Below, one piece after another: positions 48,400-60,025 of a stretch of DNA of 64,000 nt. Each line of letters opens with the position of its first letter. The first letter of the stretch is position 1. The translations under genes were made by a program, and so were the position numbers. The stretch comes from Gnetum montanum (Eukaryota; Streptophyta; Gnetopsida; Gnetales; Gnetaceae): positions 1 through 64,000 of the forward strand of contig MNCI01034772.1 in assembly GCA_015680685.1 (NCBI GenBank). Reading direction: 5' to 3'. The notes beneath the pieces were generated by a model. The model had not been told where the DNA came from, made no database searches, and saw nothing but the letters and a program-made list of their open reading frames with translations.

Positions 48400-50060
48400 G
48401 TGAACCACACTAGGGAGGCATCCAAACCATGCTAGCTAACATAATCCTAGTGTGTTTCATGGGGGTTTGGCCATTAGATGCCATAAATAGCCTTCAAAGT
48501 TTCATTTTTTGACCTTTACATATCCCTGAGGTCTCCAGTTATTCTAATAAGTTAAATAACTAGGAAAAATCAAGTAAATATCAATTCTAACCTTGGAACC
48601 ACACTAGGGGGCATCCCAAACATGTTGGCCAGCATGGTCCTAGCATGGTTGGATAGGGTTTGACCATCAAATACTAGAAAAGACCTTCCAAAAAATTCAT
48701 CTTAGCCTTCACACCTTCCTAGGATCTCCAAAAACATCCAAAACATACCAAAAGATACCAAAACCAATTATATTGAAGGAAATACACTATAGAACCCTCC
48801 AACCATGTTGACCAGCATGGCTTCTTGGATTTCGACCATTGTGGAAATCAATTAAGCATTTGAAAATATTCAAAGTGGCGAAAGCCAGCCTCAAACCTTT
48901 CTAGAGCCTCTAGTTTCCTTAGGATGCCAAATAATAAGGCAAAATAAGTCAAATCTCATTCTAGCCCCTCTAACCATGCTAGAGAAACCTCCATCCACAT
49001 TAGCCAGCATGGATGCTTCATGAAAACCTACAAATAGATCATAAACAAGCCAAATCAACATCCCAATGCATCATCCCAATCCTAGAACCCTACCAAAGCA
49101 TTTAGGGACCACCAAACCCTAGAAATTGAGTCAAAAATGGAAAAAATCCATCATAACCCCTACATCCACACTAGAACTATAGTAGCCAATGTAGTCTAAA
49201 GGGGATGACCATATCAAGGTCAAAAAAACATCAAAATTGATAAATTTTGACCTTAAATCCTAACCATGATACTAGCAAGCCTAGGGACTTAAAAACTTGG
49301 TTGATTTACCACCAACACTCACAAAAACCCAAGTTCCAAATGTAACTACCCTAGGAAAGGTCATAGCCATGTTAGCTATTGTGTCTTTAACATAGTTGGG
49401 ATTCTGAGAGGGTTTTACTGGCATTACCTCACTCCAAATGGCCCAAAACTTAATTGGGAAAGCCTAGAACCTTGAATTGTTAATGCCTGCTACAACTTTC
49501 ACCATCAAAAATCCAAGTTTGATCCATCCATGCTAAGGACACCCCCAACTACACTAGCTAGTGTAGTCTAGGGAGGTATAGTTTCAAACCTCATCTCCAG
49601 AAGCATATTTACCCTTCAAATAACTAGTTCCAAATCCTAATGATCCTACACTACCTTAGGAAGTCAACAAAGCATAAATTTTGATCTTGTAATGCCACAA
49701 ATTCATTTTTCTCATGGAACCACATTGGAGTCATGTTAGCTATCATAGTTTTAGTGTAGATAGAATTCTTGGTGGCATTTGTGGCTTAGAGAGAGTCAAA
49801 TCAACATCACGATTAACCAAACTTAACTCCTAATCCACTACACTAGTAATATAGATCATTAGAATCCCAAAATGGGTCATAAGAAATCTTGAAACTCAAA
49901 TTTTATCATTAACTATGCTAGAGCTTACCCCATCCACATTGGCCAACATGGATCCAATGTGGATCTAGCATAGTTGAAAAAAGGATATTATTTCAACTTT
50001 CAAATAGCCTTAAAATAGCCTCCTTAGGTGCCCAAACTCCCCCATTGATCCTATAGCTTC
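48400..50060. repeat. Diverged tandem array, period about 190 bp, about nine units
   Basis: Each unit carries a block like AACCACACTAGGGGGCATCC, then CATGTTRGCYAGCATGGT, then GGTTTGACCAT. Blocks lie near 48415, 48600, 48792, 48965, 49160, 49345, 49530, 49725 and 49920. The first two are closest to each other; later ones keep mainly the CATGYTAGCYAGYRTRG core. Related but scattered sequence appears at 52440-52830. No coding sequence lies within. Confidence 0.7.
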
Positions 50061-50129
50061 AAACCATGGTCCACTAAGGTCTAAAACTAGCAAAATCTGA
50101 TTCTAATTAATCCATATTAATCATGTTTT

Positions 50130-50620
50130 ATACCATATTTTTCACCTTGACTAATTTGGCCTTGATTCACTATGTTGTACCTTGATTTGATCTTTTTTTA
50201 CATTTTTGACCATCATTGTCATCATTTGACTCTCCTTTGGCTTTATTCCATATTAGTTGACTTCTGGCTCACCCTATTTACCATACTCCACCTATTATGA
50301 TCTTTTTTGACCATTCGTTGACCTTGTTTTATGTCATCTAATAATGTTTGACCATCATTAGATCATCATTTAACCTTATTTCACCATCATTTGGGCTTTA
50401 TGTTGCTTCATTCTATGCTATTTGGCCTTCGATGTATGTTATCTACCTTAAGTCCCCTCTCATGGCCTCCTTTGACCTTACTTTAACCTTAATTGACATC
50501 ACTAAATGGAGTTTTACCATCATTTGGCCTTCATTTGATTTCATCTTATCATCATTTAGTCTTCATTTAACCTCATTTGACCCTATTTCACCCTACTTAT
50601 TTTAGCCAACCTCTTGTAAC
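50130..50620. repeat. Low-complexity tract of TTTGACC / CATCATTTG units
   Basis: At least fifteen copies of TTTGACC, TTCACC or TTGGCCTT alternate with ATCATTTG and ACCTT over 490 bases. The open frame at 50348-50605 runs through it and is a repeat product. The tract directly follows the 190-bp array. Confidence 0.65.
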
Positions 50621-50624
50621 CTTT

Positions 50625-53080
50625 AGTATCTTTGTTTAAACCCTATTTGACTATTGATAAAACATGTTTAAGCTTATCCATGCATTATTTCTAGAGAATT
50701 TTACATTATTTTGGCATTATTTAATAATTTTATTGCACAACTACCACTTTATATGCTTATGTTAACATGCAGGATTGAGCTAAGAGGATAATGGACAATT
50801 TGACTAGCCTCAAAGCCTAGATGGGATCCTTCTCGTGATGTTGTTAGATCTAGTTGACCTAAGCCTCTAAAACCATTTTACTATATAGCCATAACACCCT
50901 GAAGTAGCCTAATGATCATTGACTTTGAAGTCAGAAACATCATAGAGGGTCCCTTAGTCAAAGATTCCATCTACACCACAATAGTGGAAAGAAAGCACTC
51001 AAAGCCAAGTTCCTCATCAAAACTTAAACCTGCTCAAGAGAATATCAAATCCTTATTATAAAACTTTAAAGCCATAACATAGCCTTGATTACATCTAACA
51101 CTCATATTTTTTCTTGTAGTATTGTTTATCATTATTGATAGGTTACAACAAATGACTAATGTTGCTAACTTTAATAATCTACACCAAGAAAGCCTACATG
51201 ATCTTCATCTCTATCTCTCTTTCTTTGTTTGGCATAATGAATGAACTACAAGATCTATAAATTTGATAAACATTGCACAGATCTTCCAATGTTCTAATAA
51301 TAATGACCTATGGTGACTTGGTTTGATAGTTGTCTCATATGTCCCTATGCATGATCTTGTAACAACATGTTTTCTTGTCCTCTTCAAGTTATGCTTGCAA
51401 GATGCAACTTGGGATGTCATTGCAAAGGTGAAACTTGTCATGGTAGCAAGTTACAATGTGAACTTGATGCATAATATTTGGTTAGCTTTTCCTACTATAC
51501 CAAGAATGCTTGTTTCACATCATTTCCATCACCACTCCTTAAGCCTAGCCTCGTAGCCTTATTATAACCTTCCTCATCCTAAACAATGATGATGACCAAT
51601 GTTTGCTGCTCATATATTATGATCATGTGACCATGCTCCATGATTAAGTCTATTGAATATAACACATCTCATTCAATGGAAAAACCAAATTAGACCCAAC
51701 CTTGGTAATGGAGCCCAATGAAGGTTTCACCCTACAAAAAAAAAAAAAAAAAAAAGAACGAGGAAGCAAATTGCCAAGAATCCAAAAGACCAATGGAAAC
51801 CATAAGATAAAATAATGGCTTCAAAAAAGTAAGGGGAGATAAACTAATGACTCCAAACAAGGGGAGGATCCTAACAACCAAAAAAAAATTTGTGCTGAGG
51901 TGTTAGTTCCTCAAAAAAATTACTGAGTAACCAACACTTTGAAGCACGAAGCATGAAGACTCCATTGATTAGCCAAAATGTCACTATCATAACCATAACC
52001 ATAATGTCAAAATTTTGAATTTATTATTAATACTGTAATCATTTATTCATGACCAAAGGTAGCCCTTAACCTCTATTGCCACACCATAACCTTATCTCAT
52101 CATCACATGCACTATTTGACATGGTTTGACACTATGGAATCAAGTGCAGAGAGGGAACATTGGTGATAGACCTGTAGTGGTGTTTTGTATTCTTTATTGA
52201 TGTCTCTTGGGTTAATCCTCCAAATATCAACAAAGAGGGGCTAATGAAACACCCCCAAGAAAATTCATGTTGCAACTTTATGGCATTATAACCTTCACCA
52301 TCAAACCCAAGGCTAGAATTTTATTGTAAAATGTGAGGTTTGTAGGTAATGAGCTACAATCTCACATACTTTAAATTTTTGGGGTTGAAAAATGCCTCAT
52401 AGGTTGTCATAGCCTCATTTCCCAAGTGGACAATGTCATAACATATCTATATTTGGGCTTGGACAAGCCAAAAATGCCTTGGGAATTGCCAAATTTGGCA
52501 TTTTCATGGCATTTTGTAGGGGTATATCCTTAACTACGTTGGAATCACCTACACCCAGCATTGAGGGATTTGGGTTAGTAGTTGTAAGCATAGATTTCAT
52601 AACCTTCAACATTACTCCACAAAGCCACCTTTGGAGTTGTTGGGGGTTTGGTTTCTTCACAAGGTTAGTGTTGCTCCAACATTTCAACATAGATCCCATG
52701 AAGCCAGCATGGATGAATGAAGCCAACATAGTTGAAAAATTTTGTTTACTATTTATGATATCCAACATGGTTTTAGTGCCTTGGGGGTATCAAAACTGAC
52801 CATAAATGAAAAGTTACACTAGAGATGATGGCCTACCACACTTGTAAATTGTATCAATCTATCAAAAATCATGGTAGACATTTGAAGTCAAAACTAGCAA
52901 CCCTGTGACCTATAAATAAATATTTTGAACACATTGAATAGGTTTGGGTTGGGGGATTGGAAAATATTTTTGCAACCTTGAGCACTTATAACCATTAAAA
53001 TTTGCAAGACTTTTTGAAAAATTGACAATTGACTAAGCATTAGAAACTCTTAGTGCATTTCCCAACAACAAAAAGCTAAG
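50625..53080. other. Gene-free stretch with an A20 run
   Basis: A run of 20 A lies at 51736-51755 and may be the tail of a retroposed sequence, but nothing recognisable precedes it. Sequence related to the 190-bp array (CATGAAGCCAGCATGGATG, CCAACATGGTTTTAGTG) is at 52440-52830; overlapping frames there on both strands are not supported as genes. Confidence 0.4.
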
Positions 53081-53085
53081 CAATT

Positions 53086-53206
53086 ACCTTACCCACTTAC
53101 ACCAACGTTGCACAAACCTTACCCCTTTGCAACAGCGTTGCATAAACCTTATCCATTTTGCACCAACATTGCAATTACCTTACCCCCTTACATCAACATT
53201 ATAGAT
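53086..53206. repeat. 30-bp minisatellite, four units
   Basis: Units start at 53086, 53116, 53146 and 53177, with the consensus ACCTTACCCCNTTRCAYCAA followed by CGTTGCACAA. The periods are 30, 30 and 31 bases. Confidence 0.85.
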
Positions 53207-53209
53207 CCA

Positions 53210-54821
53210 AGTGAAAATCCACCAAGGAGTTCTGGCGATTGAAGTTGGAAAGTACCTAGATCATGAAGGTGACTGCAAAACACAACCTTCCAACTCCAAC
53301 AGGCTTCAATCTTCATCCGAGCAACTCCCTATGCGTTAAGGCACAGAATTTGTACACATTTTTGAACTCTTTATTTTAAATATTTTATTATTTCAATAAA
53401 TTCTATATTTTATTTATGGTGAAAATTTATTTAAGATTCATTTTTGTGCATTTTCTTAAAGTAGATCTACAATTTTCATTTGAATTGTTTACCCTCATTA
53501 ACACTCCCTAAGTCCTTGGGTGATTAACAAGACCATTCAAGGTGCCTTGGATTCTCATTCTTATAGGCCCTTGAGATTCAAGGTTAGGCTATTTCACCTA
53601 GAATTTTTGGTTTTCTAGCAATCGAATTTTTCATGCATTACAATCAAGAATGCATCTCGACAAGAACGAAATGATCTTAAAAGAATCAAGGAGATAATAT
53701 TATTCTCTCTATAATAGATGCATTATGTCTAGAGTAATTGGAAAGAAATCTTACACATGTGTAAGGGGAGCCTATTCCTTGTCAACTTTTGAGCCATTAG
53801 TATAGGGGGAGACTTCTAAGACTCATTAAAAAATAGTCAAGCAATAATACTTCCTACTCTAGCAGTCATAACAAAATGAGAAAGAAGAGCTCTATAGGAC
53901 TACAAGAAATTATGTTAGACTTCATTAACAAGGTAACTATGTAAACAAAATATTATTTTGGATAATATTTTTTGAATATTATACCTTGAGATGTGTTTTC
54001 TTAGTATTAGAGTTTGACATGAATATATACAAGGCATTGTGTCAAGAATATGATTGTTTTGAAGTATTAGGCACAAAAATTTTATCATTGATGATTTAAG
54101 ATATTGATTTGAGTAGATCTTAAGGTTTTTCTCTTAATTTTTTAAAGATGTATGGGAAATTATTCTCTTCTTGAAATGGAATTAACTTGGATTATCTTTT
54201 TGTTGATGTCGAAAAAGAGGGAGAGAGTTTTATATGGATATAATGTTTATTATTCATCATATGGATCTAATGGTTATTATTAATATATGAAAATTATAAT
54301 TTACTATATAATGGATATATGACATGATGTTGCAAAGACAAGATACTTGTTTGTTAGTGCTCAGCCTTCGGAGTTCAACCTTTGGTTTTACATGGAAACA
54401 TTCTTGGATAGTAGTTGAAAGGCTTTAATTATGTGCTTCATGGATTATATATATTTTATCTTGCATTATGGATAGATATGGGTGGATTATATAGTTGTTA
54501 ACTTACATTATGGATAAATATGGGTAGCTCTTGACAAAAAATTATTTTCTCGATCAACCTTATGAGACTTCTGTTGAAGGATGTGTACCCATTCACTACT
54601 ATTCATCTCATTTTCATCCCTAGCTATATATATACATAGAGAGAGANNNNNNNNNNNNNNNNNNNNNNNNNNNNNNNNNNNNNNNNNNNNNNNNNNNNNN
54701 NNNNNNNNNNNNNNNNNNNNNNNNNNNNNNNNNNNNTGCCTTTATTTACTTATCATATGATATTACGTTATTATGCTAACCCATTTTCTCAAGATTTGGA
54801 CATCACAAAAAGGGGAAAGAT
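53210..54821. other. 3' internal region of an LTR element, no domain found
   Basis: No pol motif could be read. Purine-rich tracts lie at 54211-54226 (AAAAAGAGGGAGAGAG) and 54806-54821 (AAAAAGGGGAAAGAT). The second abuts the LTR at 54822 and is a good polypurine tract of the copia style. A (GA/TA) microsatellite borders the N gap. Confidence 0.45.
54647..54736. other. Assembly gap, 90 N
   Basis: Ninety undetermined bases follow a TATATATATACATAGAGAGAGA microsatellite stretch, a usual cause of assembly failure. Confidence 0.99.
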
Positions 54822-55852
54822 TGTTAACCTTTTGATATGTTAAAACCTTGGAAAATGGAGAATGTGGAAAATATCCTTGTGGATTCTTACAAGGCTTTGA
54901 AAAGATAAGATCAAGATAAATAACATGTTAAGACCAAGATGAGAGCTTATTTATCAATTTGAGATGACAAAGTCTTAACCAAATATTGCAATAGTTTGAA
55001 AACATCACAAGGATGCATGATGTTTAAAAGTAAATAAAAGATGTTCTTGCCGTTGTTGAGATGTCCTAAAGAAATAGTATATATCCTTGATAAGAAGTCC
55101 AAATTTTAAATGAGACATCCTAGAAAAATAGTAGATGTCCCAAGGAAAGTTGAGACATCCTATTCTAGACATCTTAAGTGATACATCCTAGCTAAAGTAA
55201 GATGTCCCACTTGCAAGATTTAGAAAGTCAATGAGACATTTCAAGCTTGAATGAGACTTCCCAAATAGTCATTTTATAGCCATTGTATGAAATCCAGTGG
55301 TCATATGACAAGGACAAAGGATATAAAAGAAATAATATCTTTATGAAAAGGATACACACTATTCATACAAAGATTCCCTTCATTATACACATCTCATGAA
55401 TCGATTTGTTCTTCAATTCTCTATCTATTATAAGTTTGGTATTATAATTATTGAGAGCTTCAAGGCAAGAAATCTATAATTTGAGTATATTATCTTCTTG
55501 ATCTTTCTTTTCTTCCTTTGTAAGCCCTGCAGGGTTAATGTACTTCTTGCGAGAAGGTATCTCTGAAGCTTCTTACGACCTTGTGGAATTCGGTGTGTTT
55601 CTTGAGAGAAAACACCCCATGTAGAGGTCAAGTTATTATATAAGTTGTGGGATCCTTAAACCACATTTTAAGCTTGTTGAAACCTTATGGGGTTGGATGT
55701 GTTTTTATGTCAAAATACCCCTTGTAGAACTCAAACTTTGTAAAGGCTATGATGTCTTTGAAACCACATTTTTTAGGAAATAAAGTTTGGAGATGTGCAA
55801 GGATTCTACCTTCTGAGTGTGGACATATCCAAGTTAAAGAACCACACACTAT
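54822..55852 (+). mobile_element. LTR copy A, head-to-tail with copy B
   Basis: It starts TGTTAACCTTTTGATATG after a polypurine tract and ends near AACCACACAC. It shares with copy B the start, a region rich in GAGACATCC / GATGTCC motifs (55045-55265), and a 3' region with TTGTGGGATCC, CCACATTTTAAGCTTGTT and GTGCAAGGATTCTACCTTC. The polypurine tract style suggests Ty1/copia, but no pol supports that. Confidence 0.72.
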
Positions 55853-56923
55853 TGATCTTTTGGTATGTTAAAACCTTAAGAAAAATGGAGAATAGAGAAG
55901 TTTGTGGAATCTGATGTTTTTTAAGGGCATGAAGAAGAGCTCAAAAAATGACATCTACTAAGAGATCTCAAAGTGGAGACTACAAGGACTTAAGGCAACA
56001 TGGATGAGTATGAAGATGTCTAAGTGGAGACTACAAGGACTCAAGGGAGCATGGATGAGTAAGAAAATTTTAAGATAAAAGAAGACACTCCAAAGATCAA
56101 GAGAAATATTTAGGAATCAAAGTTCAAAAGCTGAGAAGACATCTCCCAGAAGCAAAAGATGTCTTTGTCAAAGTGGAGTTGACTCAGAGAAGACGTCTCT
56201 CAAAAACAAGAGACATCACTTTTCAAGAAAAGACATCTCCATAGAGATGTCCCAAATTTAGAAGAGACATCTCCCTAGAATTTAAGTCATTTTAAGATAC
56301 ATCCCAATCTTGAAGGAGACATCTACACTTGATGTTAGATAGTCGTTGCACAATTTATAAGGTGTTTTTGAAAATTTCAAGGTTATAAGAAGACTTCATT
56401 CTCTTGATTGGAAAGAACTAAACAAGAATTATTATTATCAAATCAATCATTGTACAATATACTTCTGTACTTCAATTGTCAAATCATTTACTTGATTATT
56501 TGTGGAAATTTTCTTCAAAGTACAAGGACCTATAATTAAGTTACATTCTTTTCTTATGATTTTTTTTCTCTCTTGTAGTCCTACTAGGGCTAATGTGCTT
56601 ATTAGGACCTTTCAAGTTATGGAATCATTGAAATCACATTCTGAGCTTATTAGGACCTTACAAGATTGACTAGTTTCATAGTGATAAAACACTTCAAAGA
56701 AAAGCTCAAAGCTTGTATAGGTTGTGATGCCCTTCAAACCACATTTTAAGCTTGTTGGGACCTTGCAGGGTTTGATAGATTTCATAGCAACCAAACTCTC
56801 TATAGTAGAGCTCTAATCTTGTAAAGGTTGTGATGTCGTTCAAACCACTTTTTAAGAAACAAAGTCCAAAGATGTGCAAGAAATCTACCCTCCGAGTGTG
56901 GAGTACCCAAGTTGGAAAACCAT
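55853..56923 (+). mobile_element. LTR copy B, directly abutting copy A
   Basis: It starts TGATCTTTTGGTATG and ends near AAAACCAT. The first 80 and last 350 bases align clearly with copy A; the middle holds about a dozen AGACATCTCC / GATGTC motifs at 55945-56330. No primer binding site or internal region separates it from copy A. Confidence 0.7.
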
Positions 56924-56979
56924 GTAAATTTTTGGTGTGGTTTTTGTGGAAGTTTAAAATTTTTTTGGGAAACTTATTC

Positions 56980-57112
56980 ATCCACCCACCAACCCCACCT
57001 GCCCCACACCCCCCACCAACCCTTCTAAGTTCTCAATCCTCACATACGTTTATGTGCATTTTTGATTTTTAATTTGTGGAACTTATTCAATCTCCCTTCT
57101 AAGTTCTCAATA
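56980..57112. repeat. C-rich block inside a short direct duplication
   Basis: ACTTATTCA...CTTCTAAGTTCTCAAT occurs at 56970-57037 and again at 57080-57112. The first copy includes a C-rich, purine-poor block (CACCCACCAACCCCACCTGC) that stands out in this AT-rich region. Confidence 0.55.
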
Positions 57113-57735
57113 TTTAGCTATCTCTTTCACATTTATTTCACATCAATTCTTAACTTACTCCAATGCAAATGAAAGCTTTGGTATTGAAACTTTCCTTTTC
57201 CATTTTCTTTTATACCTTAGAAATGATGCACACTCTAGGAGTTTCAAAGTCCATAATATTTTGCTATTGCTTAACTTAATCTTTTGATGTCTTCTATTTT
57301 AGATGAAAACTTTGTCTTTTTGATTTTATCTTAAGTAAACATAGTTGCCTATCTAGACTTTCTACTTCAACCTTTGATCTTGAGCCATCTTGTAAGCTAG
57401 CAATGTAGGACTTTAGATTCCTCTCTTTGATTTAACATCAAGTTCATCTTCTATTATATCCTCTTTATACATTGTATAGGATGAACTTTCATCTTAATCA
57501 TACCTCCCTCCTTGATCAAGAGCCTCTTTTAATAAATAATCACTTGCTTAACATGCTAGTTTTGAGCCATAAGGATAAATGAAAGACTCTTCAACTTAGC
57601 ACCCTTCTTTTCCAAGCTCTTTTAGAAGCTATCTTAGTAACTTTGCAAAAGCATTTAATTTCTTTCGCTTGTAGATACAATGATATGCTCTATTTAGACC
57701 CAAAGCTAATTTAACATAACATTATCTTAGAAGAA
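57113..57735. other. Linker before the gypsy RT, no domain found
   Basis: Non-coding or too decayed to read; it lies where protease and linker would be expected before the RT. Confidence 0.35.
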
Positions 57736-58671
57736 AACTCTAAACCTATTTAACAAAAGGTTAGAAAAATTCATCCTACTATAGCTCTAAGTATAAAAGA
57801 AGATATTATCAAGCTCTATAATGATAGATTTATCTATCTTGCTAACTATTCTAATTAGGTTTCTAACATGGTTATAGTTCCCAAAAAGAATGATCACATT
57901 CATAGATGCATTGATTTTCATAACCTCAACAAGGTTACTCTTAATAATGACTTTCCTTTACCTAATATAATAAATTCATAAATTCTATAGCTAGTCATGC
58001 TCTTCTATCCTTTATGGATGGGTTTTCTTATTACAAACAAATTCAAATAAATCTAGAGCACCAGTAATATACCACTTTCATAACTCCTTGAGGAACATTA
58101 TGCTATAATAAAAATCCCTTTGGACGCAAGAATGTTGGATATATGTTTCTCAATTTATTAAAAATCAATGAGTTATGTCTTTTATCTTTAAGGTCATCTT
58201 TAATCAATTTGTTGTTTCATTTCCAACCTCACTAATCACCTTCATTCTTTAACTTGCTTTCTAAATTCAGTTCTTTTGATTAGGATGAGGAGTGCCAAAA
58301 GGTCTTTGATTCTATCAAAGAAGCCTCAACCACTCTTCTTGTTCTACATCCTCCACAATTTTACTAACTTTTCTACCTCTATCTTTCTAAATCCAATCAT
58401 TCCATATCCACCATACTCTCTCAAAAGCGAGAAGATAGAGTTGATCTTCCTATGTACTATATATCTCATCCTTTTTTAGACTATGAGACTAGATACTATG
58501 ATATTGAGAAGTATTGTCTAAGTCTTATCTTCATCCTCAAGAAGTGGGTGCATTATCTTCTCAATGCTAAGATGTTTGTTATTTGCAAAGATAACATTCT
58601 CAAAGTTATTACTAATAACCCTTTTGATAATAATCACTTAGCTAGTTAGAAGACCTTTCTTATTAAGTTTG

Positions 58672-58855
58672 ACCTTTATTTCTTATCTTAGCACTCTATC
58701 AAAGGTCAGTCCATAGCTAATTTTATTTTTTCCTCTAAAATAACTAACATTGTTTACAACTTCACCTTTATTTCTTATCTTAGCACTCTATCAAAGGTCA
58801 ATCCATAGCTGATTTTATTTTTTCCTCTAAAATAACCAACATTGTTTACAACTTG
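58672..58855. repeat. 92-base tandem duplication in pol
   Basis: ACCTTTATTTCTTATCTTAG and the following bases occur at 58672 and again at 58764 with two or three differences. The unit covers the KGQ-x-L-A motif after RNase H. Since 92 is not a multiple of three, it also shifts the frame. Confidence 0.88.
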
Positions 58856-59622
58856 TGTGCTAATACTAAGGATTTAGATACTATTATTTATTTTAATAGA
58901 GTACACACTTTTCTCAAATCTAGTGTAGCTTATGTCCTTATCCTTTGTAACTAACAAGTTCTCTAAGTTACTAGCTTGATTTTCCTTGCACTAACAACAT
59001 CGTTGAATATGAGGCTTTAATTTGAGGTCTCCTAGTAGCCTTATAAAATCAAGTTAGAATTATTAGTACTTATGGTGACTCTCAATTCATCATAAATTAA
59101 GTTAATGATGACTATGATTGCAAGGATCCTCACTTAGTTTCTTATCTCAAAATAGCAAAGGAACTTATCTTTTCCTTCTTTTCTCATTTCTTGAATTGCA
59201 TCCCATGATTTGAAAACATGTTAGCCAATGCCTTGGTAATCTTTTTCATCCATGGTAATCCTTCTACTATGTAATATTAACTGATTCATTCCATTTTCTT
59301 AACACATGTTACATAATCTCTTAACATCCTGATAAGCACTATCAACATAGGTGATGATAATCAACAATACATTGATCTTTCATTACCTCACTATTAGGGA
59401 AACTTCTACTCATCTCATGCTTTCCCAAAAGGATGTTTTGTGCAAATGTAATCAACATTTCCAATTAGTGAATCTAAATATCCTTTATTGAGTTTCTTCT
59501 ATCGGTGTTCTTCTATGTTATCTTAGTTTTGTAGAGTCTAAGATAGTCCTTGATCAGGTTTACTTAGAAGTTTGTGGTAGATAGTTAAGGTCATGCTCCT
59601 TGAAAAACTTAATCCCAAGAAA

Positions 59623-60025
59623 TAGTAAAGCTTCATAGGATCTTTCTATCTAGGAGTAGGTAGTCTGCATCTTCACAGACATGTCTATTTTATTGAGTCT
59701 CTCTTCAAGATAGTGCCTAAATTGTTACACCTTTCATGTAGGTCAGAACCTACTTGATAATGAATTTTGCTACCTTAGGACCATTATAGTTACAGTTGTT
59801 ATCCATTGGGGCTTCAGTTGCTAGCTTTCCTTTCATCAAGTCACCAACTTCCTTAGCCTTCTAGACTAGGTAGGCATCAGCCCCCATACATGGCCTTATG
59901 ACTTTGCAGAGAACTGTGTTTTTGGTAAACAGTCACCTGGGCTTGGTCACTGAGACCTCCTCTTCTTTGTGAGGAGGCACCCCTTCTTTCAAAGTTATGA
60001 GACTAGTGATGGCCAACCTTAGTCA
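59623..60025 (-). rRNA. Nuclear fragment of organellar (plastid-type) 23S rRNA, pseudogene
   Basis: The complement of this stretch is bacterial-type large-subunit rRNA, domain IV and neighbours. Diagnostic plus-strand blocks are GCATCTTCACAGACATGTCT near 59666, TTTTGCTACCTTAGGACCAT near 59767, CAGCCCCCATACATGG near 59878, TGTGTTTTTGGTAAACAGTC near 59917 and GTGAGGAGGCACCCCTTCT near 59970. The GACATGTCTATTT wording fits plastid 23S better than bacterial; a mitochondrial source is not excluded. Most differences from the organellar sequence I know are C-to-T or G-to-A, as in methylated nuclear plastid DNA. It is about 400 bases, lies inside the gypsy integrase zinc domain, and is non-functional. 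Confidence 0.85.

Noticed and set aside
48400-50060. CRISPR-like array
   Set aside because: Units are long, diverged and contiguous with no unique spacers, in a plant genome.
52436-52799. Overlapping open frames of 110 and 106 codons on both strands
   Set aside because: Both are translations of sequence related to the 190-bp array and have no domain.
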